Part shown: positions 1-6,297 of the stretch, in pieces
Position numbering within the stretch: the first letter of the stretch is position 1
Layout: each line of letters starts with the position of its first letter
Assembly (NCBI GenBank): GCA_035626855.1
Contig: DASPMW010000140.1
Coordinates: 1 to 18,940 of the forward strand
Source: JAPWJZ01 sp035626855
Lineage (GTDB): Bacteria; Pseudomonadota; Alphaproteobacteria; Micavibrionales; UBA2020
Reading direction: 5' to 3'
DNA: 18,940 bases
The notes under the pieces: generated by a model
What the model was told of the DNA's origin: nothing
The model's database searches: none
The model's input: the letters and a program-made list of their open reading frames with translations, nothing else
Made by a program: the position numbers and the translations under genes

Positions 1-1344
1 GAACTTGCGGTCGCTGCGGACATGACCTTCTTTCGGGGCCGCGTCGCGCTTGCCTTCGCCGAAGCGGCGCTGGGCATCCATGCGCTCGCGCTGCGCGTAT
101 TCGCCGCGCTTGCGGTCGGAACGCGCGCCCTGGGACTTGCCCATCGGGCGGCGGGTCTTGATCGGCTTGCGCATTTCGGTCGCGCCTTCGGCGTTCTCTT
201 CGCCGACGGCGGTGTCAGCCGCCTGGTGCTGGGATTGGCCCTTGCCGCGCGCGCGGCTTTCGTTCGGGTTCAAGAGCAGCTGGATATCGCGCCACAGGTC
301 GTGATCGTCGGGCGTGATGAAGCAGACCGCCGAGCCTTCCGCGCCGTTACGCGCGGTGCGGCCGATGCGGTGGATGTAATCCTCCGCCACCTGGGGCAGG
401 TCGTAGTTGATCACGTGCTCGATATGCGGGATGTCGAGACCGCGCGCCGCGACGTCGGTTGCGACCATGATGCGGTGCTTCATGTCGCGGAACGCCTGGA
501 TCACGCGGTTGCGCTGGTTCTGGTTCAGGTTGCCGTGGATCGGCGCAGCCGATTGCTGGTCATTGTTCAGCTTCAGCGCGAGGCGGTCCGCGCCGCGCTT
601 GGTTTTCACGAAGATGATGACGGAGCCGGTGCGCGCGCGCAGTTCCTGCATGAGCAGCGTGTATTTCTGCGCGGTCACGGTGCGCACGACTTCCTGCTTG
701 ATCTTGCGGATCGGCTGGTTGATCTCTCCGACGGCAACGCGCACGGGGTTGTTCGTGTACTGCTGCGAAACCTTCACGATATGCGGCGGCAGGGTCGCCG
801 AGAACAGCAGAGTCTGGCGTTGCTTCGGCATTTTCTGCACGACGCGGTCGATCTGCGGCCCGAAGCCCATATCGAGCATGCGGTCGGTTTCATCGAGCAC
901 GAGGAAGGACGTGGTGGAGAGGTTCAGGCTGCCCTGCTGCAGGTGGTCGTTGATGCGGCCCGGCGTGCCGATGATGATGCGGGCGCGGCTGCGCAGCTGC
1001 TGCAGCTGTTTCGACATCGACTGGCCGCCGATGAGCAGCGCGGTCTTGACCTGCTGCGAGGTCGAGAGCATGAGCTTCACGGCGTCAAGCACCTGCGCCG
1101 CAAGCTCGCGCGTCGGCGTCATGACAATCGCGGTCGCCTTCGGGTCGTTCAGCAGCTTGGCGATCATCGGGATCGCGAAAGCGGCGGTCTTGCCGGTGCC
1201 GGTCTGGGCGGAACCCAGAATGTCGCGGCCCTCCAGCGCGGCCGGGATCGACTGCGCCTGGATCGGGGTCGGCTTGTCGAATTTCATTTTCTCGAGCGCG
1301 AGCAGGAGCGGTTGCGGCAGCTGCAGCGAATAGAAGTTTTCCAT
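1..1344 (-). CDS. DEAD-box ATP-dependent RNA helicase, RhlE-like (C-terminus off the window)
   Basis: This is an ATP-dependent RNA helicase that remodels RNA duplexes, probably in ribosome assembly or RNA decay. 448 codons are visible, read leftwards, and the frame is still open at the left edge. In order it shows a Q motif (FDKPTPIQ, about residues 23-30), motif I AQTGTGKT (46-53), PTRELA, TPGR, motif II (151-154), SAT, the helicase C motif VATDVAARGLDIP and motif VI HRIGRTAR, then a basic, low-complexity C-terminal tail. Motif II reads DETD rather than DEAD. The ATG at 1342-1344 gives the usual short N-terminus before the Q motif; no clear Shine-Dalgarno lies before it. The family is certain. 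RhlE-like is my best subfamily guess, from the short N-terminus and basic tail. Confidence 0.95.
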   Translation of the reverse strand, partial: MENFYSLQLPQPLLLALEKMKFDKPTPIQAQSIPAALEGRDILGSAQTGTGKTAAFAIPMIAKLLNDPKATAIVMTPTRELAAQVLDAVKLMLSTSQQVKTALLIGGQSMSKQLQQLRSRARIIIGTPGRINDHLQQGSLNLSTTSFLVLDETDRMLDMGFGPQIDRVVQKMPKQRQTLLFSATLPPHIVKVSQQYTNNPVRVAVGEINQPIRKIKQEVVRTVTAQKYTLLMQELRARTGSVIIFVKTKRGADRLALKLNNDQQSAAPIHGNLNQNQRNRVIQAFRDMKHRIMVATDVAARGLDIPHIEHVINYDLPQVAEDYIHRIGRTARNGAEGSAVCFITPDDHDLWRDIQLLLNPNESRARGKGQSQHQAADTAVGEENAEGATEMRKPIKTRRPMGKSQGARSDRKRGEYAQRERMDAQRRFGEGKRDAAPKEGHVRSDRKF

Positions 1345-1357
1345 GTGAATATATTTT

Positions 1358-1384
1358 GCCCGTCGCGCGAAATCCCGCGCGGGC
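1358..1384 (-). promoter_or_regulatory. GC-rich hairpin just upstream of the helicase start
   Basis: Outer arms GCCCG (1358-1362) and CGGGC (1380-1384) enclose CGCG (1366-1369) pairing with CGCG (1376-1379). The structure ends 13 nt before the helicase ATG, and those 13 nt are AT-only apart from the last few bases. No Shine-Dalgarno is visible. It could modulate translation initiation; that role is inference. Confidence 0.4.
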
Positions 1385-1607
1385 GTTCCTTTTCTGTCAG
1401 GCGCTTTTCTGATTGTCGAAAGCGCGTTTGCGTGCCCGGCCACCATGGCCTGTTGGGCTTTCGAGCTAAAATGCCGGCCGTCACTCTGGCCGGTAACTCT
1501 TGGTCAAACGCAAACGAAGGAGAAATTCGTTTCTCGTACCTTTTGCGGTACGGTCCGCCTTTAACCGGCGGTTCATTGAAAAGAGTCAGTATTCGAACTC
1601 AGCAATG

Positions 1608-1636
1608 TATATAGCAGGCAAGGTACCCGAATTCAA
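1608..1636 (-). promoter_or_regulatory. sigma70-like promoter for the DEAD-box helicase
   Basis: On the minus strand a -35 element TTGAAT (1636-1631) is followed, after exactly 17 nt, by a -10 element TATATA (1613-1608). Transcription would start near 1601, giving a leader of about 255 nt before the helicase ATG. The leader (1345-1600) can form several hairpins: CGTACC/GGTACG at 1535-1552, GAGAAA/TTTCTC at 1520-1535, CCGGCC/GGCCGG at 1473-1492, and the one at 1358-1384. The rest of this gap (1637-1780) shows only the ribosome binding site of the next gene. Confidence 0.5.
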
Positions 1637-1780
1637 CAAAATTCTGTAAAAACCCTGCAGCGTCGCCAAATTAACCGCAGAGGTTCAGCGGCTTAGCCCC
1701 CCTCTCCGGGCTTAAACGATACTTAACATTTATATGGTAAATTTCGTTTAACTTCCAGTTTCTTCACCGCAGGGGCACAA

Positions 1781-2404
1781 ATGGCAAAAAAGGCATTCAA
1801 CCAATCGGCAGAACCGTCAGCACGCCAGCTTGAAAATTTCTGGCGGGCGGCCGTTGAGGGAAACGACGGGCTGGTCAGCCGTTTCGTCAAAAAGTTCGGC
1901 GTCGAGCACCTCGACGACAAATTCAACAACAACCAGAAAACCGCACTGATGTATGCGGCGACCTATGAGCACCCGGACGTCGCGCAAGCGCTGATCGATG
2001 GCGGTGCGAAGGTGAACGTCGCATCCGGCGGCACCACCGCGCTGGATTGGGCGCTTATGTCGCGCAGCATTAAAACCCTGGAAGTGCTGGTGAACGCGGG
2101 CGCAGACGTCAACCGCAAGAATTTCCTCGGCAGCTTCGCGCTGATCATGGCCATGGACCTTCCCTATTCCTTTGCGGACAGCAATCCGGAAGCCGCGACA
2201 CGCAATGACAGCCTGCGCGCGGCGGAACTGCTCGTCAAAGCGGGCGCGAAACTTGACGCCGTCGACAGCCGCGGGAGGACCGCGCGCGATATTGCCGCGG
2301 AAAAAGGCCGGACCGAACTCGTCGCATTCCTCGACAAGGCGGCGGACGAACAGAACAAGCGCAAGCCTGCGCCCAAGGCAAAGCGCGCGGCGCCGTCCCG
2401 CTGA
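1781..2404 (+). CDS. Ankyrin-repeat protein
   Basis: A 207-aa protein without signal peptide or membrane segment, so probably cytoplasmic. About four to five ankyrin repeats cover residues 19-188. The clearest are 52-83 (KTALMYAA... LIDGGAKVN), 84-113 (TTALDWAL... LVNAGADVN) and 149-188 (LLVKAGAKLDAVDSRGRTA followed by AAEKGRTELV). Ankyrin repeats mediate protein-protein contacts, and no catalytic domain is attached, so the partner is unknown. The last 20 residues form a Lys/Arg/Pro/Ala-rich basic tail. The ATG is preceded by a purine-rich GCAGGGG at 1770-1776. The gene ends 10 nt from the stop of the convergent oxidoreductase gene, with no obvious terminator between them. Confidence 0.85.
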   Translation: MAKKAFNQSAEPSARQLENFWRAAVEGNDGLVSRFVKKFGVEHLDDKFNNNQKTALMYAATYEHPDVAQALIDGGAKVNVASGGTTALDWALMSRSIKTLEVLVNAGADVNRKNFLGSFALIMAMDLPYSFADSNPEAATRNDSLRAAELLVKAGAKLDAVDSRGRTARDIAAEKGRTELVAFLDKAADEQNKRKPAPKAKRAAPSR

Positions 2405-2414
2405 CCCATTGCGG

Positions 2415-3053
2415 CTACGCTGCCTTCGACAGCGCCTTGTCCATTTCGGCGGCCAGGTCTTCCGCGGGCCATGAGCCCTCCACGGTGACGCTGCCCATCT
2501 TGTAATGCGGCACGGCGCTGATGCCTTCGGCCTGCACCGCCTTGTATTCGGCGGTCACGATGTCGCGATCGACGCCAGCCCGGAAGTTTTCAAGCACCGT
2601 TGCGCGGTCCATGCCGGCAGCGCCCGCGATTTCGACCAGCACGTTTTCGTCGCCGATATTCTTGCCCTCTTCGAAGAACGCCTTCATCACGCCCATCGCG
2701 ACCGCGTCAAGCTTGCCCTGGACCGCGGCCCAGCGGATCAGGCGGTGCGCGGCATTCGTGTTCGGCGAAATCTCAATCCGGTCGAAGTCGAAATTCAGGC
2801 CGAGGTCGCGGCCCATCGCCGTCATGTTCCTGCGGATTTCCTTCATGCGTTCGGGGTCGAATTTTTCGGCCATCATCTTTTTATAGTCCGCGCCTTCCCC
2901 CGGGATTTCGGGGCGCAGCTGGTAGGGCTTCCAGACGATCTCCGCCTTTACCTCGGGGCGGAGCGTCAGCGCTTTTTGCAGCCGGGCATAGCCGAGATAG
3001 CACCAGGGGCAGACGACATCGGCGGCGACTTCGATCTTGAGGTTCTGGGGCAT
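2415..3053 (-). CDS. DsbA-family thiol oxidoreductase, FrnE / 2-hydroxychromene-2-carboxylate isomerase-like
   Basis: A 212-aa thioredoxin-fold protein of the DsbA/FrnE superfamily. The N-terminus has a beta strand followed by the redox motif CPWC (residues 15-18) in VVCPWCYLGYARLQKAL, typical of FrnE proteins. The C-terminal part contains GISAVPHYKMG, the cis-proline loop region (cis-Pro in AVP). There is no signal peptide, so unlike periplasmic DsbA it should act in the cytoplasm, as FrnE proteins do in thiol-disulfide exchange and oxidative stress. Both cysteines are present, which favours an oxidoreductase over the HCCA isomerases that share the fold. The ATG has a good AGGAG at 3062-3066. 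It is divergent from the SH3b gene and convergent with the ankyrin gene. The substrate is unknown. Confidence 0.85.
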   Translation of the reverse strand: MPQNLKIEVAADVVCPWCYLGYARLQKALTLRPEVKAEIVWKPYQLRPEIPGEGADYKKMMAEKFDPERMKEIRRNMTAMGRDLGLNFDFDRIEISPNTNAAHRLIRWAAVQGKLDAVAMGVMKAFFEEGKNIGDENVLVEIAGAAGMDRATVLENFRAGVDRDIVTAEYKAVQAEGISAVPHYKMGSVTVEGSWPAEDLAAEMDKALSKAA

Positions 3054-3106
3054 AATAAAATTCTCCTGTTATGAAAACACGTTAGGGCGCTTTCTTCATG
3101 GGCGCA

Positions 3107-3134
3107 TATATAAGGTCGAAAATTTTTGAAGCAA
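3107..3134 (-). promoter_or_regulatory. sigma70-like promoter for the FrnE-like gene
   Basis: On the minus strand TTGCTT (3134-3129) and TATATA (3112-3107) are separated by 16 nt. This places the start about 47 nt before the FrnE-like ATG. It lies directly back-to-back with the EcfG-like site that faces the SH3b gene. Confidence 0.4.
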
Positions 3135-3137
3135 GCC

Positions 3138-3163
3138 GGAACCGGATTTAAGCGGGCTACGTT
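3138..3163 (+). promoter_or_regulatory. EcfG-type general stress promoter for the SH3b gene
   Basis: GGAAC (3138-3142), 17 intervening bases, then CGTT (3160-3163). This is an exact match to the alphaproteobacterial EcfG sigma consensus GGAAC-N16/17-cGTT. The predicted start near 3170 precedes the AAGGAG (3186-3191) and the ATG at 3202 by sensible distances. Confidence 0.6.
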
Positions 3164-3201
3164 TACTCTGTACGATTTCACCGAAAAGGAGTTACCACCC
3201 C

Positions 3202-3852
3202 ATGAAACTCTTCCCCCTGATCGCTGCTGCCGCCGTCGCGCTGACGGTTGCCTGGGCGCCGAAAGCCGAAGCCGCCTACTATGACGGCGTTGCTTCGACC
3301 TCCCTCAACGTCCGCGCCGGCCCCTCCGCCAACTACCCGATGATCGGCCGCATCCGTGCAGGCTCTCCCCTGAACGTCCGCGGCTGCGTGCGCGGCTATG
3401 CCTGGTGCGATGTCTCGACCGGCGGCTTCCGCGGCTGGGTCCCTGCGAAATACATCCGCGGCAGCTACAACCGCCGCACCGACAATATCTCGGTTCTGGG
3501 CCGCCTGCTCGGCCTGAACGTTGTCAGCTATGACGAGCCGACCTATTGGGGCCAGAACTACTACAGCCAGGACTTCTACCGCACGAAATACGGCTGGAAC
3601 GACAACAATGCCCGCCGCTACGGCTGGAAGCGCGTGAACAACAAGTGGGTTCGCCGCGACGAAGACCATGACGGCATCCCCAACAAATACGACCGCCGCG
3701 ACAATGACGGCCGTGGCCGCTGGGACAGCGACCGCCCCGCCAACAGCCGCGACGAAGACCATGATGGCGTGCCGAACAGCCGCGACAACTGGGATAATGA
3801 CGGCCGCGGCCGCTGGGATGATGATCGCCAGAACCGCCGCTACAACGACTAA
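3202..3852 (+). CDS. Secreted SH3b-domain protein with duplicated acidic (thrombospondin-3-like) tail
   Basis: A 216-aa exported protein. Residues 1-24 are a clear signal peptide ending AEA. Residues 27-86 form a bacterial SH3 domain (STSLNVRAGPSANYPMIGRI ... GWVPAKYI) with a cysteine pair (C62, C69) that could form a disulfide. Such domains usually bind peptidoglycan or envelope peptides. A Tyr/Trp/Asn-rich linker (110-150) follows. The tail is two 31-residue direct repeats (153-183 and 184-214), each with DEDHDG(I/V)PN and DNDGRGRWD, resembling DxDxDG calcium loops of thrombospondin type 3 repeats; calcium binding is inferred. The start is supported by AAGGAG 11 nt upstream of the ATG. The gene has its own EcfG-like promoter and terminator, so it is probably a monocistronic stress-induced envelope protein. 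Confidence 0.85.
   Translation: MKLFPLIAAAAVALTVAWAPKAEAAYYDGVASTSLNVRAGPSANYPMIGRIRAGSPLNVRGCVRGYAWCDVSTGGFRGWVPAKYIRGSYNRRTDNISVLGRLLGLNVVSYDEPTYWGQNYYSQDFYRTKYGWNDNNARRYGWKRVNNKWVRRDEDHDGIPNKYDRRDNDGRGRWDSDRPANSRDEDHDGVPNSRDNWDNDGRGRWDDDRQNRRYND
3658..3843 (+). repeat. 93-bp tandem duplication inside the SH3b gene
   Basis: Two adjacent in-frame 93-bp copies (3658-3750 and 3751-3843) both open with GACGAAGACCATGA and both carry AATGACGGCCG.GGCCGCTGGGA. They encode the two 31-aa acidic repeats. Differences between copies are a mix of silent and coding changes. Confidence 0.8.
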
Positions 3853-3894
3853 AGAACAGAATCGCCTGTCCCTGCCCTGACGGCGACACACGAG

Positions 3895-3932
3895 AACACC
3901 CCGGTTGTGCCCAACAACCGGGGTGTTTTTTT
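3895..3932 (+). terminator. Rho-independent terminator after the SH3b gene
   Basis: A perfect 14-bp stem (3895-3908 with 3914-3927) carries a 5-nt loop GCCCA and is followed by a run of seven T at 3926-3932. It lies 43 nt after the stop codon. Confidence 0.9.
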
Positions 3933-3955
3933 GTGAAAAAATTTTGAAACGCAAG

Positions 3956-3980
3956 GGAACCAAGTTTTGGCCGCGCTGTT
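3956..3980 (+). promoter_or_regulatory. EcfG-like promoter for the response regulator gene
   Basis: GGAAC (3956-3960), 16 bases, then TGTT (3977-3980): a match to GGAAC-N16/17-cGTT except for the weakly conserved C. The start would fall near 3987, about 65 nt before the ATG. A sigma70-like -10 (TATGAT, 3986-3991) sits just downstream without a good -35 and is an alternative. Confidence 0.45.
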
Positions 3981-4051
3981 GACACTATGATAAGCGCAGC
4001 CCGTCCGGCAGGCATGCCTTTCCTTATTCTCTGTAGAGGGGAGAAATCATC

Positions 4052-4525
4052 ATGGACCAAATGGAAATTGCCATTATGCCGACGAGCGACGTACAGAAGT
4101 ACCTGCCGTTTCTGATGAAATCATCGGAGCCGCGCGAAGAAACACCCCCCAGAGTCCTGATTGTCGACGACGACCAGGACTTCGCCTTTGTCCTCAGCGC
4201 CATGGTCGAGATGCTGGGTTACAAGGCCTCTATCGCATATTCCGGCCCGATGGCGATCGATATGGCCCGCCGCATGCACCCGCATGTCGTGCTACTCGAT
4301 ATCGGCATGCCTGGCATGGACGGCTATGAGGTCTGCCAGGTCCTCAAGAACGAAATCTCCGCGCGCTCGTCACTCATCATCGCCCATACGGGATGGGACC
4401 ATGCGCAGCACCGCCTGATGGCGGACAAGGCCGGCTTCGACATGCACCTGCCGAAACCAGCGAATATCCAGACGCTCAAAGACCTTTTCGATTCCCTGCC
4501 CAGGGATAAAACCAGCGCGGCTTAA
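4052..4525 (+). CDS. Single-domain response regulator (CheY-like receiver)
   Basis: A 157-aa protein consisting of a 30-residue N-terminal extension and one receiver domain (about 34-150), with no output domain. Acidic pocket D39/D40 lies in VLIVDDD, the phospho-acceptor is D83 in VVLLDIGMPGMDG, the switch Thr is T113 in AHTG, and the conserved Lys is K135 in LPKP, so it should be phosphorylatable. It probably relays or buffers phosphoryl groups, or acts by protein contact. No histidine kinase is encoded nearby. It lacks the FATGUY signature of the alphaproteobacterial stress SDRR subclass. GGGGAGA (4036-4042) supports the ATG. The upstream terminator and EcfG-like site suggest an independent transcript. 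Confidence 0.9.
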   Translation: MDQMEIAIMPTSDVQKYLPFLMKSSEPREETPPRVLIVDDDQDFAFVLSAMVEMLGYKASIAYSGPMAIDMARRMHPHVVLLDIGMPGMDGYEVCQVLKNEISARSSLIIAHTGWDHAQHRLMADKAGFDMHLPKPANIQTLKDLFDSLPRDKTSAA

Positions 4526-4554
4526 GCCCTTAACCCGCGATTGGTGACTACCCG

Positions 4555-4584
4555 ATCCCCTCCGGCCTGCCCTCCGGAGGGGAT
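4555..4584. terminator. Hairpin between convergent genes, possible bidirectional terminator
   Basis: An 11-bp perfect stem, ATCCCCTCCGG (4555-4565) with CCGGAGGGGAT (4574-4584), encloses an 8-nt loop between the response regulator stop (4525) and the stop of the convergent 570-aa gene (4585). The T tract on the plus side is short (TTTACTTT), so efficiency is uncertain. Confidence 0.6.
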
Positions 4585-6297
4585 TTACTTTGCTAACGAT
4601 CGCGGTTTGCAACCGAAGCCGCCGACCAGTACTTCGCCGGTGGTTTCCGAGGTGATGCAGGTGTTTCCGTCTGCCTTCGGGAGCGTTATTCCCTTGCCGA
4701 GAATATAGGCGGGACCGTTCAAGACGTTCGCGGGGAGATAGGGGATTTCCCTCACGATTTTAAAGGTGCCGCCTCCATCGATTTCATGCGCCATCATCGG
4801 TCCAAGCCTGTTCGCACGATTTAACACGCGTGTCCGAGATTTGGTCGCGCCTTCGCGGATGATCGCGCCCTCCTGCACCAGTCGTGCAAGCCCCGGCCAG
4901 CCCGGCAGTACTTTGTACATTTCCGGGGTCACCTCGGACACAATCTGCGCTTGGCTAAGATCGTGCAGGGTTCGGTCGCTGTTATTGAGCACAGCCTCCG
5001 TCCACAGGCTCGCATCGAAACCAGCAGGTACCGGCGGGTCAAAAGTATCCAATTCGCTGTAATCCGGGTCCGGCACAAAGAAGATCGAGCGGCGCGAGAT
5101 TCGCGCCTGCCGCATGTCGTTATGACCGGCCATGATGTCTGGTTCCCGCCCGAAAAGTGCGAGGAGCCCATCGCGGACGGCTTTTTCGCCGCGATATTCG
5201 GTACCGCTGAAATCGCCAGGCAGGCAATTGATGCTGTCGCGGAAGTCGACCTGCGCGGGCGCGATACCCGTCACGCCCGCCGCGATCCTCTCGTCGTCCA
5301 CATCTGCTTTTGTTTGAACGTATCGCAGGCGCTGCGGTCCAAAAACCATGACACCGGAAACCTGGGCAGTTGCGCCGCTGAAGGCCCAGATCGTCGGCTC
5401 CATGCTGGCAACGATCACATGAATTTTTCCGGCATCCGGTTCTATCCCGACGGGGACGACACCCGTCATCGCAAGCTGACCGGCAACAGTGAACTGCGAC
5501 AGCCCGGCCGCGCCGTAGGTGCCAAGATAGACAATCCTGGCATCTGGAGACGGCGGGCTGACCGCGCAAGGCGACCGGGAATCTTCCGCTTGCTTTTGCA
5601 GCCGCACCAGCGCGTCATTTTCCTGATCCGACAAATTCCCGTCGCCGTCGGCATCTGCCGTATCGAAGGCCCGGCGAACCAACTCTGCCATCTCGTCCGC
5701 CGTCAACCGTTCGTCCGCATTGGGATCTAGCGCGAGCAGCGCGGCGTAATAATAGGCGGAGTGAATCCCTCTCGGCATATCGCGCGGACGTTCTTTTGGT
5801 AGCGGAATTTCCCTCGCCTCCGCCAGCGAAATAACCCCGTCTTTATCCTTATCCAGGGCTAAAACGCGGATAAGCAGGTTCTTGTAATAATCCGCGGCGT
5901 TTTTGCCTTCCTCGGCGCCGCCCGGCGGCTGAAGGACGGCTTTTATCTCTTGCTCCGTGGCACGGCCGTCGCCGTCCCGGTCATAGCCCTGCATGAACTT
6001 TTCAACCTGCCGTTGCCGGCGCTCTTCCTTGTGTTGCGCGTCCAGCCGCCGGATATCCTCTTCCGTTATGGCAGCATGATCGCCGGCGATCGCCGAGATG
6101 GTTTGTCGCGCGAAGGCGACATAATGGCTGCCACCTCGGCCCACGCCGGATATCAGCGTCTGGCGCAGCTGTTCAGGGATCGCCGCGACGCCTGCATATT
6201 TTTCCGGAGCGCCCGATGCATCTGCCGCTATTGCCGGCGAATTTGCGAAGGCAAGAACGCAAAGAACCAGCGCAGATAATCGCTTATTCAATGTCAA
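4585..6297 (-). CDS. Exported EF-hand protein of unknown function (570 aa), paralogue of the 684-aa neighbour
   Basis: I do not recognise this family. Residues 1-24 are a signal peptide ending AIA. Residues 106-226 carry four EF-hand loops: 106-117 (DRDGDGRATEQE), 149-160 (DKDKDGVISLAE), 191-202 (DPNADERLTADE, Glu instead of Gly at position 6, so weaker) and 215-226 (DADGDGNLSDQE). Residues 244-563 form a module shared with the upstream 684-aa protein, including IHVIVASMEPTIWAF, LPGWPGLARLVQEGAI and CITSETTGEVLVGGFGC; cysteines C244, C358, C547 and C563 have counterparts there. The start is TTG at 6295-6297, chosen because AAAGGA (6305-6310) lies 7 nt upstream; it overlaps the 684-aa gene by 14 nt, implying translational coupling. 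A calcium-responsive periplasmic or secreted role is inferred. Confidence 0.8.
   Translation of the reverse strand: MTLNKRLSALVLCVLAFANSPAIAADASGAPEKYAGVAAIPEQLRQTLISGVGRGGSHYVAFARQTISAIAGDHAAITEEDIRRLDAQHKEERRQRQVEKFMQGYDRDGDGRATEQEIKAVLQPPGGAEEGKNAADYYKNLLIRVLALDKDKDGVISLAEAREIPLPKERPRDMPRGIHSAYYYAALLALDPNADERLTADEMAELVRRAFDTADADGDGNLSDQENDALVRLQKQAEDSRSPCAVSPPSPDARIVYLGTYGAAGLSQFTVAGQLAMTGVVPVGIEPDAGKIHVIVASMEPTIWAFSGATAQVSGVMVFGPQRLRYVQTKADVDDERIAAGVTGIAPAQVDFRDSINCLPGDFSGTEYRGEKAVRDGLLALFGREPDIMAGHNDMRQARISRRSIFFVPDPDYSELDTFDPPVPAGFDASLWTEAVLNNSDRTLHDLSQAQIVSEVTPEMYKVLPGWPGLARLVQEGAIIREGATKSRTRVLNRANRLGPMMAHEIDGGGTFKIVREIPYLPANVLNGPAYILGKGITLPKADGNTCITSETTGEVLVGGFGCKPRSLAK
4609..5568 (-). 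other. Four-cysteine module, copy in the 570-aa protein
   Basis: Residues 244-563. The order is a leading Cys (PCAVSPP), a strand-rich segment with VIVASMEPTIWAF...VSGVMVFG, a second Cys (NCLPG), LPGWPGLARLVQEGA, then two Cys spaced by 15 residues. The same landmarks in the same order occur in the 684-aa protein. Confidence 0.7.
5620..5982 (-). other. Four EF-hand calcium-binding loops in the 570-aa protein
   Basis: Residues 106-226. Loops 1, 2 and 4 have Asp at positions 1, 3 and 5, Gly at 6 and Glu at 12, the canonical ligand pattern. Loop 3 has Asn at position 3 and Glu at position 6 and may bind poorly or not at all. Confidence 0.85.

Noticed and set aside
22..1614. 530-codon plus-strand open frame
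   Set aside because: It is antisense to the DEAD-box helicase, whose minus-strand translation shows every helicase motif in order. The plus-strand product is Arg/Ala/Val/His-rich with no recognisable domain.
4052..4525. Classifying the receiver as a FATGUY-type stress SDRR
   Set aside because: The region around the switch Thr reads IIAHTGWDHA rather than the FATGUY pattern, so only a generic single-domain response regulator is claimed.
4951..5730. 259-codon plus-strand open frame within the EF-hand gene
   Set aside because: It is antisense to the 570-aa gene, which has a signal peptide, EF-hands and a paralogue next door; the plus product shows no domain.
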